DNA of 64,000 bases from Rhizobium phaseoli (GCF_003985125.1 NZ_ML133573.1:124001-188000); one strand, 5' to 3'. Shown: positions 55,083 to 63,999, counted from the first letter of the stretch. Notes: a model not told the origin generated them from the sequence alone. A program made the numbers and translations.

Positions 55083-56459
55083 ATGGCGACAATGGACAGC
55101 TTGCGGCGGGAAGACCGCGCTCCTGCTGCGGGCTGGCGCTGGATCGTCCGCTGGCTGCGGCGCCGATTGCCGACCGGACTTTACGCCCGATCGCTACTGA
55201 TCATCATCATTCCGATGGTGCTCCTGCAATCCGTCGTCGCCGCCGTCTTCATGGAGCGGCACTGGCAGATGGTGACCGAGCGGCTGTCGCTTGCCGTCAC
55301 CCGCGACATCGCCGCGATCATCGAGATTGTCGAGACCTATCCGCAGAATTCGGACTATGGCGAGATCATTCGGATTGCCCGTGACCAGCTCAACCTGCAG
55401 ATCTCGATCGAGCCCGACGGCGACCTGCCGCCGCCGCGGGTCAAGCCGTTCTTCTCGATCCTTGACGGCATCCTCACCGACGAGATCACCAACGAGATTC
55501 ACCGGCCCTTCTGGATCGATACGGTCGGCAACTCGAATCTGGTCGAGATCCGCATCAAGCTGGAAAACAAGATCCTCAGGGTGCTGGCCAAACGCAGTCA
55601 GACCTATGCCTCGAATACCCATATCTTCATCGTCTGGATGGTCGGCACCTCGCTGGTGCTGATCGGCATCTCGATCCTTTTCCTGCGGGGACAGATACGC
55701 CCGATCCTGATGCTGGCGCGGGCGGCCGAAAGCTTCGGCAAGGGGCAGAAGCCCGACAATTTCTATCCGCGCGGTGCCGACGAGGTCCGCCGCGCCGGCC
55801 TTGCCTTCATTCTGATGCGCGAACGCATTGAGCGGCAGATCGAGCAGCGCACGGCGATGCTCTCCGGCGTCAGCCACGATCTGCGCACCATCCTGACCCG
55901 CTTCAAACTGCAACTGGCGCTCGCCGGCGACAACCCCGATCTGCATGGCCTGAACGATGACGTCAATGATATGCAGACGATGCTGGAGGCTTATATGGCC
56001 TTTGCACGGGGTGAGGTCGAAGAGGATGTCGGCGAACTGAAGCTCAGCGAGGTCTTCGCCAAACTGGAAGCCGATTTCGCCCTGCACGGCAAGACATTCA
56101 CTTATTCGATCGAAGGCGACGACGAGATATCGGTCAGGCCGAACGCCTTCATGCGTCTCGTCACTAACCTCGCCTCGAACGCGCGCCGTTATGCCAATAG
56201 GCTCGACATCGAGGCCAAACACAACGCCAAATGGCTGACTGTTATCTTCGACGATGACGGGCCGGGCATTCCGGAGAAGAATCGCGAGGACGTGTTCAAG
56301 CCGTTCTTCCGGCTGGATGCTGCGCGCAACCTCGATGCGTCAGGCACTGGGCTCGGTCTTGCGATCGCCCGTGACATTGCCCGCAGCCATGGCGGCAACG
56401 TCACGCTCGGCGACAGCCCGCTCGGAGGCTTGAGGGCGACGATCCGCATTCCGGCTTAG
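55083..56459 (+). CDS. EnvZ-like sensor histidine kinase
   Basis: 458 residues. Membrane helices near 36-56 and 182-202 flank a periplasmic sensor of about 125 residues. HAMP follows (~203-255), then the H-box GVSHDLRTILTRFKLQL (H265) and an ATPase with N-box NLASNARRYA and G1 DDGPGIP, then SGTGLGLAIARDIARSHGG. The residue after HDLRT is Ile where EnvZ-type kinases usually have Pro. It is the likely partner of the upstream response regulator. Confidence 0.92.
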   Translation: MATMDSLRREDRAPAAGWRWIVRWLRRRLPTGLYARSLLIIIIPMVLLQSVVAAVFMERHWQMVTERLSLAVTRDIAAIIEIVETYPQNSDYGEIIRIARDQLNLQISIEPDGDLPPPRVKPFFSILDGILTDEITNEIHRPFWIDTVGNSNLVEIRIKLENKILRVLAKRSQTYASNTHIFIVWMVGTSLVLIGISILFLRGQIRPILMLARAAESFGKGQKPDNFYPRGADEVRRAGLAFILMRERIERQIEQRTAMLSGVSHDLRTILTRFKLQLALAGDNPDLHGLNDDVNDMQTMLEAYMAFARGEVEEDVGELKLSEVFAKLEADFALHGKTFTYSIEGDDEISVRPNAFMRLVTNLASNARRYANRLDIEAKHNAKWLTVIFDDDGPGIPEKNREDVFKPFFRLDAARNLDASGTGLGLAIARDIARSHGGNVTLGDSPLGGLRATIRIPA

Positions 56460-56506
56460 AGCGGTTGTGGCTTTTGATGGAAGTGCAGAGCCGCTCGGAT
56501 TTTTCA
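56459..56506 (+). terminator. Terminator-like hairpin after the kinase gene
   Basis: GAGCGG (56459-56464) and CCGCTC (56491-56496) flank a long loop, followed by GGATTTTTC. A further block (about 56508-56552, CGCAATTCCGAACCG...) resembles a degenerate rhizobial repeat. Confidence 0.45.
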
Positions 56507-56552
56507 ACGCAATTCCGAACCGAATACAGCGTCACCCTATTCCTTTGATTGC

Positions 56553-56912
56553 TTAGGCGCTCGTTGCCGCGAGCTTGACGGCTTTGCGCGCGTCGAAGTC
56601 GCCGAGCCGCTCGACGATCCACCGCCAAAGTGTTGCGACCTGCACGAGGAGGTCGCGGCCGAGCGGCGTCAATTCATATTCGACGCGCGGCGGCACTTGC
56701 GGATAGAGCGTACGGATGATGAGGCCGTCGCTTTCGAGCGTGCGCAGCGTCTGGGTCAGCACTTTCTGGCTGATGCCCTCGACCCGTTCCACGAGGCGCG
56801 AGAAGCGCAGAGGGGCGCCTGCATCGGAGAGCACATGCAGGATACGCAGCGGCCATTTTGCCGCCGCCCGCTCGATCAAGGCGCGCGCCCGCGCATCCTG
56901 TTCATCCGTCAT
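56553..56912 (-). CDS. HxlR-family transcriptional regulator
   Basis: 119 residues. HxlR winged helix: AAAKWPLRILHVLSDAGAPL, FSRLVERVEGISQKVLTQTL, RTLESDGLIIRTLYPQVPPR. The start MTDEQDARA gives the family length; the frame is open further upstream. It is divergent from an SDR gene, a common arrangement in which HxlR controls the oxidoreductase, often in response to electrophiles. Confidence 0.9.
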   Translation of the reverse strand: MTDEQDARARALIERAAAKWPLRILHVLSDAGAPLRFSRLVERVEGISQKVLTQTLRTLESDGLIIRTLYPQVPPRVEYELTPLGRDLLVQVATLWRWIVERLGDFDARKAVKLAATSA

Positions 56913-56952
56913 ATCGCAACAGAAATCGAATATGTCGCCGGCCACTTCAGTT

Positions 56953-56962
56953 ACCTCGAGGT
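56953..56962. promoter_or_regulatory. Candidate HxlR operator
   Basis: Perfect 10-base palindrome ACCTCGAGGT in the gap between the divergent HxlR and SDR genes. A second weak inverted repeat CTTTC/GAAAG lies nearby. Placement only; no binding data. Confidence 0.35.
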
Positions 56963-57046
56963 GTGTATGGATCGTTCCGGTACCTTCTTTCGATTGGAAA
57001 GAATAGAACATACATGGATCGGGAGCCAATGAAGGAGAGGTTTCCG

Positions 57047-57919
57047 ATGTCGAGGGTCTGGTTGATAACGGGGAGTTCGCGCGGTCTCGGCCGGGCGCTG
57101 GCGGAGGCCGTTCTGGCCTCCGGCGACAGTCTGGTGGCCACGGCACGCGATCCGCTCCAGCTTGCCGATCTCTCGCAGCGATATGGCGGCCAGGTGCTGA
57201 CGCTGGCGCTCGACGTGACCGATGAGGCGGCGGCGGCTGCAGCGGTGGAGGCCGGCGTGAAGCGGTTCGGGCGCATCGATGTGCTCGTCAACAATGCCGG
57301 CTACGGCAATGTCAGTTCGATCGAGGATACCAGCCTTGCCGATTTCCGCGCCCAGATCGAGACCAACCTGTTCGGTACGATCATCATGACCAAGGCGGTG
57401 ATCGCCCTGATGCGTGGGCAAGGAGCGGGGCATATCATCCAGTTCTCCTCCGTCGGCGGGCGCATCGGCCCTGCCGGGCGCGGCGCCTATTCGGCGGCGA
57501 AATTCGGCGTCGAGGGATTTTCAGAGGTGTTGTCCAAGGAGGTCGCGCCGTTCGGCATCAAGGTGACGGTGATTGAGCCCGGCGGCTTCAGGACGGATTT
57601 CGCCGGCGCCTCGACGGTGCTTGCCGAGGGGCGGGCAGAATATGCGGAGACGGTCGGGGCGACGGTCCGCTTCCAGCGTGAATATGACGGACGCCAGCCC
57701 GGAAACCCTGCCAAAGCGGCGGCGGTCGTCCTCCATATCGCCGGTCTCGACGAGCCGCCGTTGCGGCTGCTGCTCGGCAGCGATGCGGTGCGCAATGTCG
57801 AGAAGGCCGATGCCGAGCGCATCGCGGCCGATCGCGAATGGCGCACCGTCAGCGTCTCGACCGATTTCGAGCCCGATGCCGAGGTGCAGACGATGCCCTG
57901 GGAGAAGAAGCCCGGCTGA
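57047..57919 (+). CDS. Short-chain dehydrogenase/reductase (SDR)
   Basis: 290 residues. NAD(P)-binding TGSSRGLGRALAEAV, the NNAG motif (VLVNNAGYGN) and the catalytic Ser-Tyr-Lys set (QFSSVGGRIGPAGRGAYSAAKFGVE, with Y and K in YSAAK). It resembles the classical subfamily acting on small carbonyls. Start MSRVWLITG has GGAGAGG six bases upstream. It is divergent from the HxlR gene. Substrate unknown. Confidence 0.92.
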   Translation: MSRVWLITGSSRGLGRALAEAVLASGDSLVATARDPLQLADLSQRYGGQVLTLALDVTDEAAAAAAVEAGVKRFGRIDVLVNNAGYGNVSSIEDTSLADFRAQIETNLFGTIIMTKAVIALMRGQGAGHIIQFSSVGGRIGPAGRGAYSAAKFGVEGFSEVLSKEVAPFGIKVTVIEPGGFRTDFAGASTVLAEGRAEYAETVGATVRFQREYDGRQPGNPAKAAAVVLHIAGLDEPPLRLLLGSDAVRNVEKADAERIAADREWRTVSVSTDFEPDAEVQTMPWEKKPG

Positions 57920-57925
57920 CGAAGC

Positions 57926-57958
57926 CAAAAACAAAAGCGCCGCTCAGGAGCGGCGCTT
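57926..57958 (-). terminator. Terminator of the BA14K gene
   Basis: On the minus strand AAGCGCCGCT pairs with AGCGGCGCTT (57935-57958), followed by TTTGTTTTTGG. It can also act as a weak terminator for the SDR gene on the plus strand. Confidence 0.8.
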
Positions 57959-57978
57959 CATGATGAATTGTCGGAAGA

Positions 57979-58446
57979 TTAGCCGGCGGTGCAGAAATGG
58001 CTGCGGCCGTCGTTGCCGATGTAAGTGCCGCTGCGCGGGTCGAAGGAGCGATAGCGGTAAGAGCAATAACGCTCCCACTGCGGCGACCAGGGCTCCACGG
58101 CGGTGCGGACCGGCGCATAATATCGCGGCTCTTCGACATATTGCGGCTGCTCGACATAGACGCGGCGCGGGGCGCGATAGACCGGAGCGGGCTCGTAATA
58201 GCTGGGCTCGTAGGGCGGGTCGATGTAGCGGGGTTCATCGTAAACCGGGCCGTTATTGGCATTGGCGATCGCCGAGCCGACGATCAGGCCGGTGGCGAGG
58301 CCGACCGCGCCGCCGACGAGGGCGTCATTGTTGTTATGATGGCGCCAATGGTGATCGCCGGCCGATGCCTCGCCAATCGCAGAAAGGGTAAGTGCAGCAG
58401 CGGTTGCCGTCAGCAGAAGAGTTTTTGCGAGCCTGTTCATCAGCAT
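57979..58446 (-). CDS. Exported BA14K-family protein
   Basis: 155 residues. Signal peptide (LAKTLLLTATAAALTLSAIG, cut near ASA). A glycine-rich helix follows (DALVGGAVGLATGLIVGSAI), then a Pro/Tyr/Arg-rich linker. The C-terminal BA14K domain reads ERYCSYRYRSFDPRSGTYIG and ends SHFCTAG, with two Cys. BA14K proteins are lectin-like immunoreactive surface proteins first described in Brucella. ATG 58446 has AGGA upstream; 58440 is possible. Confidence 0.88.
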   Translation of the reverse strand: MLMNRLAKTLLLTATAAALTLSAIGEASAGDHHWRHHNNNDALVGGAVGLATGLIVGSAIANANNGPVYDEPRYIDPPYEPSYYEPAPVYRAPRRVYVEQPQYVEEPRYYAPVRTAVEPWSPQWERYCSYRYRSFDPRSGTYIGNDGRSHFCTAG

Positions 58447-58532
58447 GAAATCCTAATCCCGGGAACCGAACCCCGGTTCCTTTCTCGATGATGCTAGAGG
58501 TACAGCCCGCTAGCTGAACGAAGGCTGAATGA

Positions 58533-58555
58533 CAAAACCCGGCATTGCTGCCGGG
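58533..58555 (-). terminator. Rho-independent terminator of cspA
   Basis: On the minus strand CCCGGCA (58555-58549) pairs with TGCCGGG (58544-58538), then TTTT. Confidence 0.8.
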
Positions 58556-58589
58556 CCTCAACTCGAAATTCGACAGCCTTGTTAAGGGT

Positions 58590-58805
58590 TCAGCCTGCAA
58601 TCTGCAGATTGACGGCCTTGGGGCCCTTGCCGCGGCGATCCGGCTCCGTGTCGAAGCTTACCTTCTGGTTTTCCGTCAGACCGGCCAGCCCGGAGGCCTG
58701 GACGGCAGAAATGTGAACGAAGATATCGGCGCCGCCCCGGTCCGGCTTGATGAAGCCGAAGCCTTTGTCGGTATTGAAGAATTTTACAGTGCCAGTTTCG
58801 GCCAT
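58590..58805 (-). CDS. cspA: Cold-shock domain protein (CspA family)
   Basis: 71 residues, one cold-shock OB fold. RNA-binding motifs KGFGFIKPD (RNP1) and DIFVHISAV (RNP2). The C-terminus (FDTEPDRRGKGPKAVNLQIA) is typical. The leader upstream is long and structured, with a promoter about 380 bases away, as is usual for cold-regulated csp genes. Terminator downstream at 58533-58555. Confidence 0.94.
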   Translation of the reverse strand: MAETGTVKFFNTDKGFGFIKPDRGGADIFVHISAVQASGLAGLTENQKVSFDTEPDRRGKGPKAVNLQIAG

Positions 58806-59291
58806 GCGTCAGGTCCTTTTCTCTCTGCCCGCCATCCACACGGGCAGCATCATAGCATTGCCTCCTTGCGGGAGGTGTTGGCAGGCAATTCTTGAAATGT
58901 GAGAAAAAGGTCCCCTCTACCTCGGCCTGCCCCAGACAGGACTTTCGCCTGCCTTTTTTGGAACCGGCTGACCGGAATATTAGCGTTTCCGGCGCGCAAA
59001 TACTTAAGGACTTCCCATGCTCGCAAAATGCCCGAACGAGGCGAGAGTGCGGCGTTTCCGGGATTTTGGCAAGCAAAAGTTTTTTAACGTGTCGTTCAGG
59101 GCACACTCTCGCCAGCGGCCAATCTGCGCAAAAACGCAAAATTTCCTTCGCCGAAGGAGCATGATTAACGTTTTGTATCGTCTGCAATATAAATTTCGAG
59201 CAGATTTTGCCAAGAATGCAACGTGAACGCGTCTTTCCGGTTCCGTGAATTTTTTTTCGGATTGGCCATCCACCCATATTTGGACGCGTGT
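58806..59291 (-). other. Long structured leader of cspA and gap
   Basis: 486 bases. On the minus strand: two hairpins near the gene (TGCCCG/CGGGCA at 58826-58846; CCTCC/GGAGG at 58861-58875) and one GCCTGCC copy (58880-58886) that can pair with either of two GGCAGGC copies (58925-58931 and 58947-58953). The promoter is at 59186-59214. It is AT-richer than the surrounding DNA. On the plus strand TTTTTT follows the 58947 copy. Confidence 0.5.
59186..59214 (-). promoter_or_regulatory. Promoter of the cspA leader
   Basis: Minus strand: -35 CTTGGC (59209-59214), 17-base spacer, -10 TATATT (59186-59191). Predicted start near 59179, giving a leader of about 375 bases. Confidence 0.6.
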
Positions 59292-60182
59292 TCAGACGGC
59301 CCGAAGGCCGCGGCGGGCGAAGCTCGGCACGAGTTCGACCACAAGCATAGCGATAAACATTAGCGCGCAACCTGTGTAGCCCATCGCCGACATGGACTCA
59401 CCGAGCAGCAGCGCTGCCAGCGATGCGCCGAAGAGAGCTTCGGAAGAAAGGAAGATCGCCGCCTGCGAGGGCGTGGTGTAGCGCTGGCCGATCACCTGCA
59501 GCACGAAGGCCAGGCCAGAGGAGAAGATGCCGACATAGAGAATCTCAGGGGCTGCCGCCCACACCGACGAGAGACTGATCGGTTCGGCGGCGGCCGCAAT
59601 CGCCAGCGCGCAGACCGCGGTGACGGCGAATTGCGTGGCGGAAAGCGCGAGCGGCCTTTTGGTCTCGGAAACCGTCGTGCCGGCAAGGGTGATCTGGATC
59701 GACCAGAAGATCGCGCAGACGACGGTCAGCAAATCGCCTGACGTCAGCGCCGAGAGATGACCGCCGGACAGGAGGTAGATGCCCGCGACGGCCATCAGGG
59801 CGCCCGGCCAGATGATCCAATGCGGGGCACGGCGCAAGAAGAGCACGGCGATCAGCGGCACGAAGACGACATAGAGACCGGTGATGAAGCTGGAATTCGT
59901 CACCGTCGTCGTCTGTAGTCCCACCTGTTGCGTGGCTGCGCCGCCGAAAAGGGCAAGGCCGGTCAGCACGTAGAGCCCCGCATGCCGCTTGCTTGTCTTC
60001 GCCTTGGCCTTGCGCGCTTCGAAAAGGACGAAAGGCAGCACGGCAAATGTGGCGACGGCAAAACGCAGGCCGATGAACCAGAAGGGGCCGATCGCCTTCA
60101 TCGCCGTCGACTGCGCGACGAAGCCGCCGCCCCAGATGGCGGCTGCAAGCAATAGGAGGAGATTCGCCTGAACGCGCGTCAT
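59292..60182 (-). CDS. EamA-type drug/metabolite transporter
   Basis: 296 residues with ten membrane helices and two EamA repeats (LLLAAAIWGGGFVAQSTAMK near the start; QAAIFLSSEALFGASLAALL near 245). Typical DMT exporter. Substrate unknown. Divergent from the DUF3052 gene. Confidence 0.9.
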   Translation of the reverse strand: MTRVQANLLLLLAAAIWGGGFVAQSTAMKAIGPFWFIGLRFAVATFAVLPFVLFEARKAKAKTSKRHAGLYVLTGLALFGGAATQQVGLQTTTVTNSSFITGLYVVFVPLIAVLFLRRAPHWIIWPGALMAVAGIYLLSGGHLSALTSGDLLTVVCAIFWSIQITLAGTTVSETKRPLALSATQFAVTAVCALAIAAAAEPISLSSVWAAAPEILYVGIFSSGLAFVLQVIGQRYTTPSQAAIFLSSEALFGASLAALLLGESMSAMGYTGCALMFIAMLVVELVPSFARRGLRAV

Positions 60183-60309
60183 GTCGGCCTCGATGGTGCA
60201 GGGAAATATGCGTTATGCGGTTAGCAGTTGCGTTTCCTTTCGGCAAGGATGAAGACTTCATGCCGGTCGGCGACGATGAAGGCATGCGACACATGGAAAG
60301 GCGAGCAAT

Positions 60310-60735
60310 ATGACGGCAGGCTATTCCGGCACCCCGCTCGCGAAAAAGCTTGGGCTCGCGCGTGGGCAGGCGTCCGCACTTCTTGACATTCCCGAAACGA
60401 TTGGTGACATCAATGGTTTCGACCGTTTCGCTTCGGTGGTTCGCGCGCTTCCTGAAACACCTCGGCGAGAATTCGACTATGTGCATCTGTTTGTGACCGA
60501 ACGGGCGGCGCTGGAGGCTGTCGCGACTAAGCTCTTCGATGTTCTCAAGCCGGACGGCATGCTCTGGATTTCCTGGCCCAAAAAGAGTTCGCGGGTGCCG
60601 ACCGATGTCACCGAGGATGTGCTGCGGGAGATCCTCCTTCCGACCAGTCTCGTCGACGTCAAGGTTTGCGCCATCGATGAGATCTGGTCCGGGCTGAAAT
60701 TCGTCATCCGCAAGGAACTGCGCGGGGCGTTATGA
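60310..60735 (+). CDS. DUF3052 protein
   Basis: 141 residues. Family pattern: AGYSGTPLAKKLGLARGQAS, FDYVHLFVTERAALEAVATK, LKPDGMLWISWPKKSS, and DVKVCAIDEIWSGLKFVIRK. Cytoplasmic; function unknown. It has AAAGGCGAG upstream of the ATG. It is convergent with the sugar dehydrogenase gene, 4 bases apart. Confidence 0.88.
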   Translation: MTAGYSGTPLAKKLGLARGQASALLDIPETIGDINGFDRFASVVRALPETPRREFDYVHLFVTERAALEAVATKLFDVLKPDGMLWISWPKKSSRVPTDVTEDVLREILLPTSLVDVKVCAIDEIWSGLKFVIRKELRGAL

Positions 60736-60739
60736 TCTG

Positions 60740-61882
60740 TCAGCCGTTATCGGCCTCAGCGCGCGAAACCCTGAGCAACGCGCCGTCATCCTCGTCCGTC
60801 ACCATCAGCAGTGCGCCGTCGGGCGCGACGATGACATCGCGGATGCGGCCGTATTCACCTTCGAACAGGCGCTCTTCGGCGACGAAGGCGCCGCTCTCGT
60901 CGCGTTGCATGCGCGACAGCAACTGGAACTTCAGCGCCGCGACGACGAAGTTGCCGTCCCATTCCGGAAACATGGCGCCGCGATAGACGGCGAGCGCGCC
61001 CGGCGCGATCGACGGATCCCAGTAATGCAGCGGCTGTTCCAGCCCTTTTTTGGCGGTGCCTTCGCCGATCTCGGCGCCGGAATAGTCGCGGCCATAGGTG
61101 ATGATCGGCCAGCCGTAATTCTTGCCTGCCTCGGGCTCATTGATCTCGTCACCGCCGCGCGCGCCGTGTTCGACGGTATAGAGTTTGCCGTCCTTGGTGT
61201 CGAAGGTGATGCCCTGCGGGTTGCGATGGCCTTTCGACCAGATTTCCGGCAGCGCCTTGCCGCCGTCTTTGAACGGATTGTTGGTTGGAATGCTGCCGTC
61301 GGCATTGATATGGATGATCGAGCCGGCGTCGTCCTGCCAGTCCTGCGATCGATCGCGGTCGCCGCGGTCGCCGACGCTGATGAACAGCGTGCCATCGGGG
61401 GCGATGGCGATGCGCGAACCGTACTGAATGTTGCCGGAGGTGAAGCGACGCATGGTGAAAACAGGTGTGACGGCGTCGAGTCGCTTTTCGTCACGCGACA
61501 GCGTGGCGCTGAAGGCTTCGGTGCCGGAGCCCTGGGCTTTGGCAATGGCGGCGGTGAAATAGAGCTTTCTCGAGGTCGCAAAATCCGGCGCGAGCGCCAC
61601 ATCCATCAGCCCCCCCTGGCCACGGGCGCTGACCTTGGGCACGTTGCCAATTGGCTCGGATAGCTTGCCGTCGTGGATAATGCGCATGCGGCCTGGCCGC
61701 TCGGTGACGAGGTAGGCGCCATCGGGCAAGACTTCGACCGCCCAGGGATGGTCGAGCCCACCGGCGAGCTTTTCGACACGGACCGTGGGGCCTTGTGTGT
61801 TGATGGTATCGGCGGCGTCAGCCGACACGGCGCCGAACAAAATAAGCGCTGCGGCGAAATGGAGGGCGGGCAGTCTCTTCAT
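60740..61882 (-). CDS. PQQ-dependent aldose-type sugar dehydrogenase (soluble, exported)
   Basis: 380 residues. Signal peptide (LPALHFAAALILFGAVSADA). Six-bladed beta-propeller of the glucose/sorbosone dehydrogenase family (YliI/Asd type): GGLDHPWAVEVLPDGAYLVT, GQGGLMDVALAPDF, SVGDRGDRDRSQDW, KGHRNPQGITFD, EHGARGGDEINEPEAGKNYG. The catalytic-site His and Arg regions look intact. Start ATG has GGGGAAA upstream; the frame is open 10 codons earlier. PQQ supply is not encoded here. Confidence 0.9.
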   Translation of the reverse strand: MKRLPALHFAAALILFGAVSADAADTINTQGPTVRVEKLAGGLDHPWAVEVLPDGAYLVTERPGRMRIIHDGKLSEPIGNVPKVSARGQGGLMDVALAPDFATSRKLYFTAAIAKAQGSGTEAFSATLSRDEKRLDAVTPVFTMRRFTSGNIQYGSRIAIAPDGTLFISVGDRGDRDRSQDWQDDAGSIIHINADGSIPTNNPFKDGGKALPEIWSKGHRNPQGITFDTKDGKLYTVEHGARGGDEINEPEAGKNYGWPIITYGRDYSGAEIGEGTAKKGLEQPLHYWDPSIAPGALAVYRGAMFPEWDGNFVVAALKFQLLSRMQRDESGAFVAEERLFEGEYGRIRDVIVAPDGALLMVTDEDDGALLRVSRAEADNG

Positions 61883-61943
61883 CTTGTTTCCCCGTCGTCT
61901 CTTCAGCCTCAAAGCTGGAGCGGACGGGGGAGGGGTTCAACCC

Positions 61944-62717
61944 TCATTCGGCCTGCAATAGCGGCTTTGTGTTTGCCGGTTGAACGGAACCTGTCGTCTC
62001 GCCATCGACCAGTTCGGCTTCGAGAATGTAGCGCAGCGGCCCGCGTTCGGTCGCGTCGAAGGGCCAGCAGGTGGTCAGCACCAAGTGGCGGCCGTCGGAG
62101 GCGGGGTCGATGCCGCTGGCATCCCAAGGAGCGATGCGGCCTTCACCGGCCTTGAAGGTCAGGACTTTGCCGTCGCGGCGGATGACTTCGATGGCGTCGC
62201 CCGGTTTTATATATTGCAGCCAGCGAAAGTGAGTGTCGCGATGGGCGGCGATCACCGCGGTGCCTTCGTCGCCTGGCTGCGGCGTGTTGGCGAGCCAGGC
62301 GGGGCCAAAGGCGAGAGCTTCGCCGGAAGCGCCGGAAAGCACGATTGCCTCCTTGCCGAGGCGCGGTGCGCGCACCTTGGCTTCCGTGGTGAAATCCGCC
62401 CAAGGCCATGGTTTCGCCGCTTCGCCCCGCAGTTCGGCAGCGAAGGCGCGTTTCAGCAGGACCTGGGAAAGCTCTGCCTTCGCCTTCAGCAGGAAACCAT
62501 CGCCGATCAGCGCCAGGCCGTAAAGCGCAAGGCCGGCAATCCCAATGGCGATTGCCTTTTCGATCGACGAAAGACGCCAGAGGAAGAAGCCCTTCTTCCG
62601 GCGCGCCTTCGGTCTGTCGTGGGCTGTGGCCGCGGCCATGGCAAGTTCCAGGTAGGTCGGAAGCGGCTCGAATTCAGCCGCTTCCTCATTGCTGCCGGTG
62701 GGGCGACTATAGGCCAT
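61944..62717 (-). CDS. Class GN sortase
   Basis: 257 residues. N-terminal membrane anchor (~52-72, IEKAIAIGIAGLALYGLAL) after a charged cytoplasmic tail, then a sortase beta-barrel with H159 (VIAAHRDTHF), catalytic C217 (LVLTTCWPFDA) and an Arg at 225 or 229 (ERGPLRY). This is the Gram-negative class GN, which cleaves an LPxTx-type signal of a partner protein and joins it to an unknown acceptor. Its start overlaps the stop of that target gene by 11 bases. Confidence 0.92.
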   Translation of the reverse strand: MAYSRPTGSNEEAAEFEPLPTYLELAMAAATAHDRPKARRKKGFFLWRLSSIEKAIAIGIAGLALYGLALIGDGFLLKAKAELSQVLLKRAFAAELRGEAAKPWPWADFTTEAKVRAPRLGKEAIVLSGASGEALAFGPAWLANTPQPGDEGTAVIAAHRDTHFRWLQYIKPGDAIEVIRRDGKVLTFKAGEGRIAPWDASGIDPASDGRHLVLTTCWPFDATERGPLRYILEAELVDGETTGSVQPANTKPLLQAE

Positions 62718-63999
62718 TGCGCCTGCCTCCGGTGGTGAAGACGCCTTTGAGGCGCCGGCGCCAGACGGCCAGTCCGCTTGCCGCCGCCAGGGCCAAGAGC
62801 AGCATGGTAAGCCCGCGCATGATCTGTTCGTCGGCGCGGGTTGCCGTCTGCGGCAGATTCACGGTCGAAGTCTTCTGCGCGATCATGGTGGCGGCCTTGG
62901 CGGTCGGAGCGGCGGCCATCAGGCTCGCGATCTCGGGCGATGCGCCGCGCTCCTGGATGTCGGCGGCAGCCTGCTGCGGTCCGGCGCTCTCGGTCGGCGT
63001 GATCGAGCCACGGTCTTGCCCGCCGCCAAGCGGCGCAGCATTTTCGCCGAAAACCTTCCCGAAATCCCAACCGTCGGGCAGGTTAAGCGGCAGCTTCGCC
63101 GCGCCGAGCGGCTCGTTTTCCGGTCGCGACGGGGTGACGTCGACGGCGACGAGGCTGGTGACGCGGGAGACCAGGTGGTGGGCAAGCGCCACCGTTTCGA
63201 TATCCTTGTCGAGCGCGGCAGGATCCTGGCGTTGATAGGCGCGGGCTTCGAAATCATCGATCTTGCGCCGCGCCCAGAGCTTGGAGATGCCGTTGCCGTC
63301 GGCGGCGTGAGCGATATCCATCTCGACGCGCCAGGGCTGATCGCCCGTCTTGCCGACAATCTGCAGCTTGCCGGCGGGTTTGTCCCGCGGCAGCTCCGCG
63401 GTCAGCACGACGGGCTCGCCGCTATAAAGATCCGGCATCGGGTTCGGCGTGATGTCCTCGGCTTGCGTGCCTTCGAAGGTCGCGGCGATATCGGTCATGG
63501 CGGGATTCTGCAGCTTGGCGAATAGCTCGCCCATGCGGCTGGCCACCTGGTCGGTCGAGCCGATCGCGGTGAAAGTGCCGCGGCCGATCTCGGCAGCCTT
63601 GGTCATGAAATAAGTGTTCGGCGCCGAGCCGATGCCGACGGTGAAGACGCGGGCATCGCCGCGGTTTGCGCTGATTTCCTGGAAGAGCTGCTGCTCATTG
63701 CCGATCGCGCCGTCGGTCAGGAACACGACCTGGCGCAGCGCGCCGCTTGCCACTGGTCCCTGGTTGCGCAGCGCATCCTCAAGAGCGGGCAGCATTTCCG
63801 TGCCGCCGTCGGCGCTCAGGCCCCTGACGTAGGTGATGGCCTTTTCCCGGTTATCAGGCGAGGCGGCGACGAGGCCGTTGAAATAGTCGGTCATCGTGTC
63901 ATCGAAACGGATGACGTTGAAGCGGTCGTCCTTACTCAATCTGGAGATGGCGAGCGCCAGGCTCTGCCTTGCCTGCTCGATCGACTGGCCGGACATGGA
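62707..63999 (-). CDS. Sortase target protein with vWA domain, 5' part beyond window
   Basis: 431 codons visible, frame open past the right edge. The vWA domain begins at the edge (SMSGQSIEQARQSLALAISR, so the MIDAS DxSGSM motif is cut). Downstream are beta domains of the VIT/inter-alpha-trypsin type. The C-terminus has a complete sorting signal: LPQTA at 62842-62856, a hydrophobic helix (LTMLLLALAAASGLAVW) and an Arg/Lys tail (RRRLKG). It matches the marine-proteobacterial sortase target family, usually next to class GN sortase. The missing N-terminus presumably holds a signal peptide and VIT domain. Confidence 0.9.
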   Translation of the reverse strand, partial: SMSGQSIEQARQSLALAISRLSKDDRFNVIRFDDTMTDYFNGLVAASPDNREKAITYVRGLSADGGTEMLPALEDALRNQGPVASGALRQVVFLTDGAIGNEQQLFQEISANRGDARVFTVGIGSAPNTYFMTKAAEIGRGTFTAIGSTDQVASRMGELFAKLQNPAMTDIAATFEGTQAEDITPNPMPDLYSGEPVVLTAELPRDKPAGKLQIVGKTGDQPWRVEMDIAHAADGNGISKLWARRKIDDFEARAYQRQDPAALDKDIETVALAHHLVSRVTSLVAVDVTPSRPENEPLGAAKLPLNLPDGWDFGKVFGENAAPLGGGQDRGSITPTESAGPQQAAADIQERGASPEIASLMAAAPTAKAATMIAQKTSTVNLPQTATRADEQIMRGLTMLLLALAAASGLAVWRRRLKGVFTTGGRRNGL

